64,000 nucleotides of DNA. It comes from Cupriavidus necator. Lineage in GTDB: Bacteria > Pseudomonadota > Gammaproteobacteria > Burkholderiales > Burkholderiaceae. The notes beneath the pieces were generated by a model. That model saw only the letters and a list, made by a program, of their open reading frames with translations, was not told the DNA's origin and ran no database searches. The stretch covers positions 2,046,001 through 2,110,000 of the forward strand of contig CP074390.1 in NCBI GenBank assembly GCA_022041995.1, written 5' to 3'. How positions within the stretch are numbered: position 1 is the first letter of the stretch; every line of letters starts with the position of its first letter. Below, piece by piece: positions 25,926-34,899 of the stretch. Made by a program: the position numbers and the translations under genes.

Positions 25926-27092
25926 CTACTTCGTCAAGAAACTGCGTCCAATCAGTTGGCGATGCACCTGGTTCGTGCCCTCCCAGATCTGCGTGATCTT
26001 GGCATCGCGCATGAGCCGCTCAACCCGATAGTCGTTGCAATACCCGTAGCCGCCGAGGAGCTGCACCGCATCCGTAGTGATCCGCATGGCGGCATCCGAC
26101 GCGCGCTGCTTTAGCATCGAGGCTTCCACGCCGAAGTCCTGCTCGCCGGCATCGACCATCTCGCCGACGCGCCATAGCCACGATTCGCATAGCGCCAGCT
26201 CCGAGGCGAGGTCGGCCAGCATGAACTGGATGCCCTGGAACTCCAGGATCCGCTTGCCCGATTGCCGGCGCTCGTTGATATACGCAACGGCATCCTCAAA
26301 GGCGGCGCGCGCGATGCCGAGCGCATGCGCTGCGACGCTGGGTCGCGAGCGATTGAGCGAGCCGAACAGAATGCGCAGACCATCCCCCGGATTGCCGATC
26401 AGATTGGCGCGCGGAACTCGGCAGCCATCGAAAGCCAGGCTAGCAGTGCTGGATGCGCGCGTTCCCATCTTGTGCTCCGTGCCCAGCACGCGCAGCCCTT
26501 CGGTGCCTTTCTCCAGGAGCAGTACAGAAATTGCCGCTTTCGGATCACTGATCTCCGACCATTTGCCGAAGAGTAAGTACTGGTCAGCGACGTCGCCATT
26601 GGTGATGAAGGTCTTGCCACCTTCGATGACAATGTCTTCCCCGTCCGGGGTAAAGCTGGTGCGCATGCCCGTTGCGTCGGAACCAGCCGATGGCTCGGTG
26701 ATCGCCAGCGAAGCGAGTCCGCCCTCGGCAATCTTCGGCAGCAGGCGGGTCTTCTGTTCCTCGCTGCCGTACTCGATCAGCGGCTTGATGGCATGGAAAT
26801 TCGTCGCCCAGACGATGCCGGTCGAAGCACACGCCTTGGAGATCTCCCGCACGCAAGCGAGATAGCAGAGATAGGAGAGCTGCGAGCCGCCATAGACGTC
26901 GGGAATGAACATCGCGTTCAGTCCCAGCGCGTTGATCGCCTGCACGTTCTCCCACGGGAAGGCACCGGTGCGGTCATAGTCGGCGGCGCGCGGCGCGATC
27001 TGTGTTTCACATAGCTCCCTGACGCTGTCCAGGATCATGCGTTCTTCGTCGGAGAGGGGCAGGCGGGCGTCCAGTCGTTCCAGAATGTTCAT
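25926..27092 (-). CDS. Acyl-CoA dehydrogenase, short form (AliB-like candidate)
   Basis: 388 residues from ATG 27092 (MNILERLDARLPLSDEERMI), typical for FAD acyl-CoA dehydrogenases. The FAD/substrate segment is LAITEPSAGSDATGMRTSF near residue 125, followed by GGKTFITNGDVADQYLLFGKW. SRPSVAAHALGIARAAFEDAVAYINERRQSG lies near 250. The end holds QLLGGYGYCNDYRVERLMRDAKITQIWEGTNQVHRQLIGR, with the catalytic Glu in WEGTNQ. In R. palustris AliB oxidises cyclohexanecarboxyl-CoA to the 1-ene. The company of an AliA-like ligase and a BadI-like hydrolase makes that role possible, but the family is broad. Confidence 0.88.
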   Translation of the reverse strand: MNILERLDARLPLSDEERMILDSVRELCETQIAPRAADYDRTGAFPWENVQAINALGLNAMFIPDVYGGSQLSYLCYLACVREISKACASTGIVWATNFHAIKPLIEYGSEEQKTRLLPKIAEGGLASLAITEPSAGSDATGMRTSFTPDGEDIVIEGGKTFITNGDVADQYLLFGKWSEISDPKAAISVLLLEKGTEGLRVLGTEHKMGTRASSTASLAFDGCRVPRANLIGNPGDGLRILFGSLNRSRPSVAAHALGIARAAFEDAVAYINERRQSGKRILEFQGIQFMLADLASELALCESWLWRVGEMVDAGEQDFGVEASMLKQRASDAAMRITTDAVQLLGGYGYCNDYRVERLMRDAKITQIWEGTNQVHRQLIGRSFLTK

Positions 27093-27106
27093 GAGTGCAT
27101 CCTTTA

Positions 27107-27859
27107 TCAAAGGGCCATGCCCTGGCCGCCGTCGACATAGAGTGTTTCGCCGGTCAGGAAGCGTCCGGGCAACAGGAACAGCATTGTGACGAGGCGCCCT
27201 ATGTCCGCGGCTTGCCCCGGGCCGCCGGCCGGAATGCGCTTCTTTAGGAACGATTGGAGCGCCTCGCCGTTCAGCTCTTCCCGGTTCAGATCCGTCTCGA
27301 TATACCCGGGGGCGATATTGAGTACGCGGATGCCGTTGCGGGCCCATTCCACGGCAAGGCACCGAGAGATCGCCCCTACAGCGGCCTTGGACGCACAGTA
27401 AGCGGCGTTGGCCTTGACGCCAAGCTTGTCGTAGAACGATCCGATATTGACGATGAGCGACGAGTCGCTCTCACATAGGTAGGGGTAGGCGGCCTGGCTG
27501 GCGAGCAACACCGAGGTGGCATTGGTCGTCATCACGCGCTCGAAATCCGCAATCGGAAAGGTCGAGGACGCGCCTTGCAGATGGATACCGGCGTTGTTGA
27601 CCAATCCCACCACCGGCTGGCCGAACATCTCAGGCACTGCGGCGAATGCGGCCTGGACCGAGTCCCGGTCAGTGATATCGCAGCGCATGGCGCGCAGCCG
27701 GCCTGTCACTGCTTCGTCCAGTCCTTGCAGAACGGGAAGGTCGCCGGAGCGAGACAGGCATGCGACGTGCAAGCCCGCGCTGGCAAGCTCGACTGAAATG
27801 GATGCACCGATCCCGCGGCTTCCGCCCGTCACGATGACCGTACCGTTGATCTCAGGCAT
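27107..27859 (-). CDS. Short-chain dehydrogenase/reductase
   Basis: SDR of 250 residues from ATG 27859 (MPEINGTVIVTGG). NAD(P) site TGGSRGIGASI, NNAGI near residue 90, catalytic Ser in NIGSFYDKLGV and Tyr/Lys in AAYCASKAAVG, and a standard C-terminus FLTGETLYVDGGQGM. It overlaps the preceding crotonase gene by 8 nt. By position it should oxidise the hydroxyacyl-CoA made by that hydratase, a job parallel to BadH in the plus-strand operon, though it lacks the BadH-specific NNAGWDV and PGPTDTAL motifs. Confidence 0.87.
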   Translation of the reverse strand: MPEINGTVIVTGGSRGIGASISVELASAGLHVACLSRSGDLPVLQGLDEAVTGRLRAMRCDITDRDSVQAAFAAVPEMFGQPVVGLVNNAGIHLQGASSTFPIADFERVMTTNATSVLLASQAAYPYLCESDSSLIVNIGSFYDKLGVKANAAYCASKAAVGAISRCLAVEWARNGIRVLNIAPGYIETDLNREELNGEALQSFLKKRIPAGGPGQAADIGRLVTMLFLLPGRFLTGETLYVDGGQGMAL

Positions 27860-28628
27860 CTTTGAACTCCGGAGTGCGTTTTTGCAGGAATGCGCGCATA
27901 CCTTCCGCTGCATCGGCAGTCTGGTAGGCAAGGGTGGACAAATCGGCTTCAATGTCCAGTCCCTCTGCCAGCGTGGTGGCCATGCCGCGGGAGACGGCCT
28001 CGCGGGCAAAGAGTGACGCGCAGCGGCTGTAGCCGATGAAGTCCTCCATGAAGGTTTTGCCGAGTTCCTCCGGCGGGCCTTCGGGCACGACACGGTTGAC
28101 CAGGCCCCAGCGCTCGGCCTCGATCGCGTCGACGGTACGCCCAGACATCACCAGTTCGGTGGCGCGCGCCTCGCCCACCAGGCGCGGCAGTCGCTGGGTG
28201 CCGCCGTACCCCGGAATCAGGCCGAGCTTGATCTCGGGCAGGCCCATGCGCGCCTTGATGGTGGCAATGCGAAACGTGCAGGCCATGGCCAATTCGAGCC
28301 CGCCGCCAAAGGCGTAGCCGTGCAGCACCGCCACAGACGGAATCGGTAGTGCGGCCAGCTTGTCGAAGGTACGCTGGCCGAGTTGGGCGCCGAGGCGCTG
28401 CGCCATCAAGCCCCTGTCCATCAGTTCCTTGATGTCGGCTCCGGCGCAGAAGGCCTTGGACCCGGCGCCGGTAATGACGAGCGCGCGTGCATCGGACGCA
28501 GCCACCCGGTCGAGGATGTCTGACAACGCCTCGATCATCGTGAACTGGAGCGCGTTCAGTGCGTCTAGCCGGTTCAGGGTCAGGATCGCGTACGGGCCAG
28601 CATACTTCAGATCAATCGCCATGATCAT
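27852..28628 (-). CDS. Enoyl-CoA hydratase
   Basis: Crotonase of 258 residues with both catalytic glutamates (GGGLELAMACTFRIATIKARMGLPEIKLG) and IPGYGGTQRLPRLVG. The oxyanion segment is GSKAFCAGADIKELMDRG. It is closely similar in layout to the crotonase at 12.4-13.2 kb (the two share the EIKLGLIPGYGGTQRLPRLVG block), so the two operons carry paralogous hydratases. The start ATG overlaps the AliA-like stop in ATGA, and the end overlaps the SDR start, indicating translational coupling. Confidence 0.88.
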   Translation of the reverse strand: MIMAIDLKYAGPYAILTLNRLDALNALQFTMIEALSDILDRVAASDARALVITGAGSKAFCAGADIKELMDRGLMAQRLGAQLGQRTFDKLAALPIPSVAVLHGYAFGGGLELAMACTFRIATIKARMGLPEIKLGLIPGYGGTQRLPRLVGEARATELVMSGRTVDAIEAERWGLVNRVVPEGPPEELGKTFMEDFIGYSRCASLFAREAVSRGMATTLAEGLDIEADLSTLAYQTADAAEGMRAFLQKRTPEFKDA

Positions 28629-30306
28629 GCTCCCGCGACGGCGCGCGCCCGGTAGCGCACCGCCGTCGGCTTCAGTTGTCCGCGCAAGGTCATCTCGATC
28701 AGTTCGCGTTTGAGGATCTTTCCGCTCGCGGTGAGGGGAAAGCTATCGAGTCCGAGGAAGTACTCCGGCATGTCGTATTTGGATAAGCCGCAGCCAGCGA
28801 GATGTTCCAGCATGTCGCTCGAAAGGAGTTCTTGCCCTGCGCGCACGATGACCGCGAGGCAGACCTTTTCGCCCAGTCGCTCGTCTTGGACCGGATAGGC
28901 TGCGGCACGTTCGACCTTGGGATGACGCATGGCAAGCTCTTCGATCCGAGCCGGATGGATATTGTGTCCGCCGCGGATGATCAGGTCCTTTTTGCGCCCG
29001 ACGATCACCACGCAGCCGTTCTCGTCAAGGATGCCGAGATCTCCGCTCATGAACCAGCCATGGATGTTGAACGAGGTCTCGGTCGCCACTTGATTGCTGA
29101 AGTACCCGAGCATCAGTAGCCCACCGCGCCCGCCGATCTCGCCGACTTCACCGACCTCGGCCTCTTCGTCGATGTTGTCCTGCTTCCAGAGCTTTACCTC
29201 ATAGCCCCGGCATGCGCGACCGCAGGTCGATACGATGGTGTCCTGCGTGTCGGTCGGAACGGTGTAATTGTGCGAGCCGTTTTCGGTCATGCCGTACACG
29301 TTCTGAGGCGTCACGCCGAGGCTGACGAACTTCTGCGCGACTTCGCGGGGATTGCCGCGCCGGCCATGTAGAAGGTGCGGACCTCACCCAGCGACGTCAT
29401 GTTGCGGTCGCGAACCGCCTGCAGGATGTCCATCGCATGCGTGGGCACGCCCATTACGTAGGTCGCGCCCGTTTCGAGGATCCAGTCGAGCGCGTGCTTG
29501 CCTGCCCGCAGGTTAGTCATCACCATCTCCAGCCCGGCAACCAGCATCTGCTCCATCGCGACCGTCGCAATGTGGTGGCTCATCGGGCTGAGCGTCAGCA
29601 GCGTGGTACCGGCCGTGTGGCCCCAGTCCTCGACCAGCGCACGGCCATTCGCCAGCAGCGTGTTGTCGCTATGCATGACACCCTTGGGCAGGCCGGTGGT
29701 GCCAGATGTGAAGGCCAGATAGACGATCTTGTCCGGGTTCAGGTCCGGCGTGGAAAGGGCTGAAGGGGGCTGTCTGTCCGGGAACGGGAGGGCGCCTTCG
29801 TGCAGCGCGGGGTCGCCGGCAGCCGGATTGGGCTGCGCAAAGACGCACGCCAGCGTCGGGATATCCGCGACCCGGGAGAAGATGGAGTTGCGATCGGAGT
29901 CGGCGCCGTAGCCTGGCATTGCGAACAGCGCCCGGCACTGGATCCGGTTCAACAACGTGCAGATATCGTCGACGGTATAGTTCTGGTGCAGCGACGGGCA
30001 GCAGACGTAGCCATTGCGCGAGCACGCCAGGAAGATGATAGTGGCCTGCACCACGTTGGGCAGCCAGATGCCGACGCGGTCGCCCGGCTTCATGCCTTGG
30101 CGATGGAGCGCTTCAGCGACGCTGTCGACCCAGTCGACCACTTCGCGCCAGGTCAGCCTGACATCGGCATCGCGCAGCGCGCAGGAAGTGGGGCGCTCGC
30201 GCGCATGACGCCGGGCCAGCGTGTACAGCGTCTCCTGCTGCCAGATGCCAGACAGGTAGTAGTCCCTCGCATTCTGGGGGTTGTGAAGGGTCAGAATGTT
30301 CTGCAT
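28625..30306 (-). CDS. aliA: Cyclohexanecarboxylate-CoA ligase-like AMP ligase (AliA-like), frameshifted
   Basis: Adenylate-forming acid-CoA ligase. I start at ATG 30306 (MQNILTLHNPQN). The first frame holds the P-loop YLAFTSGTTGLPKGVMHSDN and ends wrongly after FYMAGAAIP. Adding one base to the G4 run at 29347-29350 joins it to the second frame and gives about 560 residues. That frame carries YGMTENGSHNYTVPTD, GWFMSGDLGILDENGCVVIVGRKKDLIIRGGHNIHPARIEE and the catalytic Lys in TASGKILKREL. The SHNYTVPTD stretch after the A5 motif is what I recall from cyclohexanecarboxylate-CoA ligases, so the name is a best guess. It lies between the BadI-like and hydratase genes. If the frameshift is real the enzyme is dead. 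Confidence 0.75.
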
Positions 30307-30322
30307 GATGGTCACCCGTACT

Positions 30323-31102
30323 TCAATGCCCGAACTTCGAGGAATCGGGCTTGCGGCGCTCGGCGAAGGCGGCTGCCAGCTCGTCGTGCTCGTCCGATTC
30401 GAGGTAGCCGCGCAGCAGGAGGTCGTGCGCCATCCGCGACAGGCCGCCCACGCCGCCGTGACGCGCATTGAAGGCGCTCTTCAGCGAGGCCAGTGCGAAT
30501 GCGCCGCGCTCGGCGACCTCCAGGGCATACTCGCGGGTCGCCGCGCGCAACTGGTCATCGGGGACAACACGGTTGATCAGGCCCATCTCGACCGCCTCCT
30601 GGGCGGTGATCTTGGGGTTGCGGTACCAGATATCTTTGGCGCGCTTCTTTCCGACCAGATCTTCCAGGTACCACGTTCCGTAGCCGGCGTCGAAGCTGCC
30701 GACCATCGGGCCTACCTGGCGGAAGATGGCTGACTCCTTCGCGATCGTCAGGTCGCAGACCACCTGCAGGACATTGCCGCCGCCGACCGCGAAGCCATTG
30801 ACCGAAGCAATCACGGGTTTTTGCAGCCGGTCGATGCTCTCGTACATCTCCAGCGTCGGCAGCACCCCGGCATAGAGTGTGGTGTCCTGCATGCCGTCCT
30901 TGCGGCCGCCGGTGCAGAAGAACTTGTCGCCAGCGCCGGTGATCACGATCACGCGGGTACGGGTTTCACGGCGGATCGCGTTGATGCAGTCGCGGATTTC
31001 GTGGCACATGGTCTCCGTGAACATGTTGCCGTCTTCCGGCCGGTTCAGCGTGATCGTGCCGATGGGGCCGTCTTCTTCGTAGAGGATTTCCGAGTAGCTC
31101 AT
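30323..31102 (-). CDS. BadI/MenB-like ring-opening crotonase
   Basis: 259 residues. It belongs to the BadI/MenB branch rather than to plain hydratases: FCTGGRKDGMQDTTLYAG takes the place of the hydratase CAGADI segment. VNGFAVGGGNVLQVVCDLTIAKESAIFRQVGPMVGSFDAGYGTWYLEDLVGKKRAKDIWYRNPK follows, with the GSFDAGYG Asp site. BadI hydrolyses a cyclic 2-keto acyl-CoA and MenB runs the related Dieckmann condensation. This protein lacks the DQSxHDGxYDGRG block seen in the BadI at 11.6 kb, so it probably acts on a different ring compound. It starts 12 nt after the CaiB-type gene. A BLAST-style comparison would tell whether it matches a characterised ring hydrolase. Confidence 0.82.
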   Translation of the reverse strand: MSYSEILYEEDGPIGTITLNRPEDGNMFTETMCHEIRDCINAIRRETRTRVIVITGAGDKFFCTGGRKDGMQDTTLYAGVLPTLEMYESIDRLQKPVIASVNGFAVGGGNVLQVVCDLTIAKESAIFRQVGPMVGSFDAGYGTWYLEDLVGKKRAKDIWYRNPKITAQEAVEMGLINRVVPDDQLRAATREYALEVAERGAFALASLKSAFNARHGGVGGLSRMAHDLLLRGYLESDEHDELAAAFAERRKPDSSKFGH

Positions 31103-31114
31103 TGTGTCTCCTTG

Positions 31115-32343
31115 TTAGACGATTTCTGCGTCGATGAGGCCTGCAATACACGTCGCGGACATAGAAAGACGTTCCGCGAGAATGCGCTCAGTGTCCTGCC
31201 CGAGGGCAGGGGGAGGGGTGCGATAGACGGCGCTGGCGCCGTCGAAGGCGATGCCAAGGCCAACCTGCGGGACGCGGCCCACAGCGCCTTGCCCCGCGAA
31301 GAACATGCCGGCGGCGCGCAACGGCGGGTCGTCGACCAACTGGTCGATGCTGTTGATCGGCCCGGCCGGGATGCGGTGCCGGGCGAACAGCGCCAGCCAG
31401 TGTTCACGCCGCTGGGTAGCCAGGATCTTGGCGATGGCGGCGACGATCGTTGCGCGTGCCTGACGGCGCTTGGCATTGGTCTCAAAGCCGGCTTGCTTGC
31501 CATAGGCGGGTTGGTCGACCGCTTCCCAGAAGCGCTGCCAGATGGCGTCGTTGCCCAGGCCGAGCGTGATGGGAAAGTCGGCCGTCTCGAACACCTGGTA
31601 GATGGCAATGACTGAGTCGGTGCCGCCTGAACGCGTTGGCGGATCGCCGGACCCGAGGAACGGGACGATCCTCGGCGCCATGAAGCGCGTGGCGGTGGCA
31701 ACCATCGATACGTCGATCTGCTTGCCGGCGCCGGTGCGTTCCCGCTCGAATAGCGCGGCGAGCGTAGCCATGGCAATATCCTGGCCCGCTAGCAGGTCGG
31801 CCGCGGGGTGCCGATCTTCTGCGCGGGCCGTCCTGGCTCGCCGGTGAGATGCATTACGGCAGAGTAACCTTCGGCGATTAGGTCATAGCAGGGCAGGTCG
31901 GCACGCTCGCCCTGCAGGCCGAAGCCGGTCACCGACACATGGATCAGGGCCGGGTGGATCGCCTTGAGCGTGGCGTAATCCAGCCCGAGCTTTTCCTGCA
32001 CCCGCTGCGTCGTACTCAGGACGACGACATCGGCCTGTCGCACTAGTTGATGGGCGATGCTGCGACCCTCGGCCCTGGTTAGGTCGACCGTCATGCTCTG
32101 TTTGTTGCGGTTCATGCTCAGGAACCACAGCGACTCGCCATCGAGGAACGGTGGCCCCCAACTGCGCGTATCGTCGCCGCCCGTGCGCTTTTCGACTTTG
32201 ATGACTTCCGCGCCAAGGTCGGCGAGCAGCAGGGTGCCATATGGGCCAGCGACTGAGGTGGTGAAGTCCAGCACACATACGCCTTCGAGGCATCGCAAGC
32301 CCGGACCTTCGGTGAGCTGCGGGAGTGTATTCAGGGCGTTCAT
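31115..32343 (-). CDS. Family III CoA-transferase (CaiB/BaiF), frameshifted; first gene of the sigma-54 operon
   Basis: From ATG 32343 (MNALNTLPQL) the N-terminal half is typical: VCVLDFTTSVAGPYGTLLLADLGAEVIKVEKRTGGDDTRSWGPPF, then VSVTGFGLQGERADLPCYDLIAEGYSAVMHLTGEP with the catalytic Asp in YDLIAEG. The frame breaks after GRPAQKIGTP at the G4 run 31805-31808. One extra base restores ADLLAGQDIAMATLAALFERERTGAGKQIDVSM and a full length of about 409 residues. It would move CoA onto the entering acid. It differs from the racemase-like CaiB at 23.3 kb in lacking HDxNY. The leader from the predicted sigma-54 start is only about 22 nt. Confidence 0.8.
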
Positions 32344-32377
32344 TTCGGGTCCGGTGAACAAGTTCGCACCGGTAACC

Positions 32378-32392
32378 GCAAAGGGCGTGCCA
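32378..32392 (-). promoter_or_regulatory. Sigma-54 promoter driving the 11-gene minus-strand operon
   Basis: Read on the minus strand: TGGCACGCCCTTTGC, an exact fit to the -24/-12 consensus with GG and GC at the right spacing. The CaiB start codon is 35 nt beyond the -12 GC. It forms one arm of a 40-bp near-palindrome at 32376-32415 (17 of 19 paired positions). Confidence 0.85.
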
Positions 32393-32398
32393 ATGTAT

Positions 32399-32413
32399 TG
32401 GCATGCGCTTTGC
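32399..32413 (+). promoter_or_regulatory. Sigma-54 promoter facing the activator gene
   Basis: TGGCATGCGCTTTGC on the plus strand also fits the -24/-12 consensus. It is the other arm of the palindrome and points toward the sigma-54 activator gene, whose start is about 200 nt away. The two promoters are back to back, with only 6 nt between their -24 sides. Confidence 0.75.
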
Positions 32414-32558
32414 GGTAATCCCTTGCGAGTTCCAGGGACCCAATTCCCGCTTGGCCTGAAGCCGCGAGGGGCCTGCATTAGTGCGGCAGATAACTGCCAC
32501 AGGTCTTAGAATTGGGCTGTATTCGAGGCTGTACTCGAGCGTAGTCGGAAAGGCACTT

Positions 32559-32577
32559 GTGTCTTCGGCGAAGACAC
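32559..32577. promoter_or_regulatory. Perfect palindrome, candidate upstream activator site
   Basis: GTGTCTTCGGCGAAGACAC has 9-bp arms around one base. It lies about 190 bp upstream of the predicted start of the minus-strand operon, the usual distance for an enhancer-binding protein site, and 35 nt before the activator start codon, where it could also mediate autoregulation. Confidence 0.5.
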
Positions 32578-32611
32578 TTACGGCAGGCCACGCTCATCCT
32601 GTGGTGGAGAC

Positions 32612-34287
32612 ATGAAACGAGACTCGGAAGGCATCCTCGTCCTGGACAACGAGGGCAAGACGACATTTTCAAGCGGGCTGGGCCGCGACACGCTGGTTGC
32701 CGGTTCGCTGAGCCGCATGTGGCAGAACCGGGCCCGCATTCCCGTCAAGCGGCTTTCAGCCATGACGGAACTGGAGCGCCCGCTGACGGTGGCGGCCATT
32801 TCTACGCGCGATTCCGTCTGCTTTCTGATCTTCGCCGTGCAGGAAGCAGACGAACTGACGGAATTCCTGGCCAGCGTGGATTCGGCCGAGGACATCCTCA
32901 GGCACTTTGTGACGGACCCCTACAAGGCCATGGTGGTGGTCGATACCGCGGGCAAGATTACCTACATGAGCCCGGTACATGAACGTTTCTTCCGGCTCAA
33001 GCATGGGGAAGCAATTGGCCGGCCGGTGACCGATGTCATAGAGAACACCAGGCTCCAGGAGGTGGTCAAGACCGGCAAGGCGCAAGTCGCGCAACTGCAG
33101 GAGATGAATGGCGTTACGCGCGTCGTTTCGCGCTTGCCTATCTTTGACCGCAACAAGCGAGTGGTGGCTGCCATCGGACAGGTGATGTTCAAGGGCCCGG
33201 AGGTAATGAAGGAGCTGACGGCCGAATTGGCACGGGTCAAGCAGGAACTGGACTTTTACAAGCGCGAGCTTTCCGGCATTCGCAATCGCAGTTACGGGCT
33301 AGATCAAATTGTCGGCAGCAGCGACTCAGTGCGCAGACTTAAGGAGGACATCCTGCGGGTTGCGCCGCTCGACGTGCCGGTCCTGTTGGCCGGTGAGAGC
33401 GGCACGGGTAAGGAGATGGTCGCCCATGCCATCCATATGCTGAGCCCCGCAGCGACAAGCCGCTGATCCTCGTCAATGCGGCAGCGATGCCCCCCAATCT
33501 GGTGGAAAGCGAGTTATTTGGCTACGAACCCGGAGCGTTCACGGGAGCCGACCGGAAGGGCCGAAAGGGCAAGTTCGAAGCGGCGGACACAGGCACCATG
33601 TTCCTGGATGAAATTGGTGACATGCCGATCGACATGCAGGTGAAACTGCTGCGTGTCCTGCAAGACGGACAGTTCGAGCGAATTGGTGGCGAGCGGGCAC
33701 GGCACTCGGACTTCCGCCTGATTTCGGCAAGTAACCGCGACTTCAAATCCATGATCGCGAGCTCGACCTTCCGCCTGGATCTGTTCTATCGCATTAGCGC
33801 GGTTACTTTGCGTCTGCCGGCGTTGCGCGACCGGCTCGAGGATATTCCAGAGCTGACTGACACATTCCTTGAGGCATTTGCGATGCGCCATGGTGCACCC
33901 AAGAAGGGAATCTCGGACCAGGCGATCCGGTATCTGCAATCACGGGCGTGGCCAGGCAATATCCGCCAACTGCAGCACGCAGTCGAGCGCGCTGCGATTT
34001 TCTGCGATGGGCCAACATTGTCCATTGCGGACTTTGGACACCTCGAAGGCGCGGAGCATCAATATGGAAGTAATCGGGCCATTTCCCCGCCGCAAAGCGA
34101 AAGGGGAGGAGCAGACATCCGCGAGGCCAAGGAGCGCGTCGAATCCGAGCTGATCCTCGAGGCGATGCGCCGGACCGGAGGCAACAAGAAGCGCGTGGCG
34201 GAAGAACTCGGTATCTCGCGCTCATACCTATACAAGCGCCTGAGCATGATGGAAGGTAGCCACAACAACGAGTCACCAGCAACCTAA
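32612..34287 (+). CDS. Sigma-54-dependent activator (PAS, AAA+, Fis-type HTH), frameshifted
   Basis: Enhancer-binding protein that would use ATP to open sigma-54 promoters. Domain order: an N-terminal region of about 100 residues of unknown signal, a PAS domain near 100-200 (DPYKAMVVVDTAGKITYMSPVHERFF), an AAA+ domain with Walker A GESGTGKEM near 260, and the GAFTGA loop near 308. Then come MFLDEIGDMPIDMQVKLLRVLQDGQFERIG, WPGNIRQLQHAVERA and a Fis-type HTH at the end (GGNKKRVAEELGISRSYLYKRL). The frame breaks at the C4 run 33445-33448 after HAIHMLSP. One extra base restores RSDKPLILVNAAAMPPNLVESELFGYE and about 558 residues. A GGAG precedes the ATG. It is divergent from the acyl-CoA operon it probably controls; the PAS domain may sense a pathway intermediate. 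Confidence 0.87.
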
Positions 34288-34291
34288 CGGC

Positions 34292-34762
34292 TCAAAGCAT
34301 CGGCGACGTGCGATTCAGCACCGTCTTCAGTGCGAAGCTGGAACGGATATGCTCAACGCCCGGAATTCGGGTCAGCGTGCGCGTCAGGAAGCTCTGGTAT
34401 GAGTTCAGATCTGGCACCAGGACGCGAAGGATGAAGTCGGCATCGCCTGTCATCGTGAAGCAACTCATCACCTCAGGCGCAACCACGATTTCCTTTTCGA
34501 AGCGGGCTATGGCAGCTTCGGACTGATTGTTCAAAGACACCAGAACAAAGACATTGAGCTCGCCGATCAGCTTGCTTTCGTCGAGCTTCGCGACGTAGCC
34601 GCGGATGAACCCTTGCTTTTCGAGCTTGTGGACGCGCTTGAGCGTCGGCGTGAGCGACAAGCCGATGCGTTCTGACAGTTCCCGCCAGCTTAGACGACCG
34701 TCGGCCGACAGCTCGCGCAAGATCCTGATGTCTGTTTTATCGAGTGTTTGATCGGAGTTCAT
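34292..34762 (-). CDS. Lrp/AsnC-family transcriptional regulator
   Basis: 156 residues, normal length. N-terminal HTH (DIRILRELSADGRLSWRELSERIGLSLTPTLKRVHKLEKQGFIRGYVAKLD, residues 10-60) and a C-terminal RAM ligand domain (VLVSLNNQSEAAIARFEKEIVVAPEVMSCFTMTGDADFILRVLVPDLNSY). It is divergent from the indolepyruvate oxidoreductase gene, which it probably controls in response to an amino acid. It converges on the sigma-54 activator with only 4 nt between the stops. Confidence 0.9.
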   Translation of the reverse strand: MNSDQTLDKTDIRILRELSADGRLSWRELSERIGLSLTPTLKRVHKLEKQGFIRGYVAKLDESKLIGELNVFVLVSLNNQSEAAIARFEKEIVVAPEVMSCFTMTGDADFILRVLVPDLNSYQSFLTRTLTRIPGVEHIRSSFALKTVLNRTSPML

Positions 34763-34867
34763 ATACTCTGCGTGAACTGGAATTTGTGGTTCAGAGAAGC
34801 TACCTGGACAGGGATAGCTAATTCATTTTGGCGCAAACGCCTTCGGTTGGAAACATAAAATTACTCT

Positions 34868-34880
34868 CATTCTGAGAATG
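34868..34880. promoter_or_regulatory. Palindrome in the Lrp-oxidoreductase intergenic region
   Basis: CATTCTGAGAATG, 6-bp perfect arms around one base, 20 nt before the oxidoreductase start codon and just upstream of its GGAGG. A candidate Lrp-type operator. Confidence 0.45.
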
Positions 34881-34899
34881 TTTCTTTCCCGGAGGCCTC

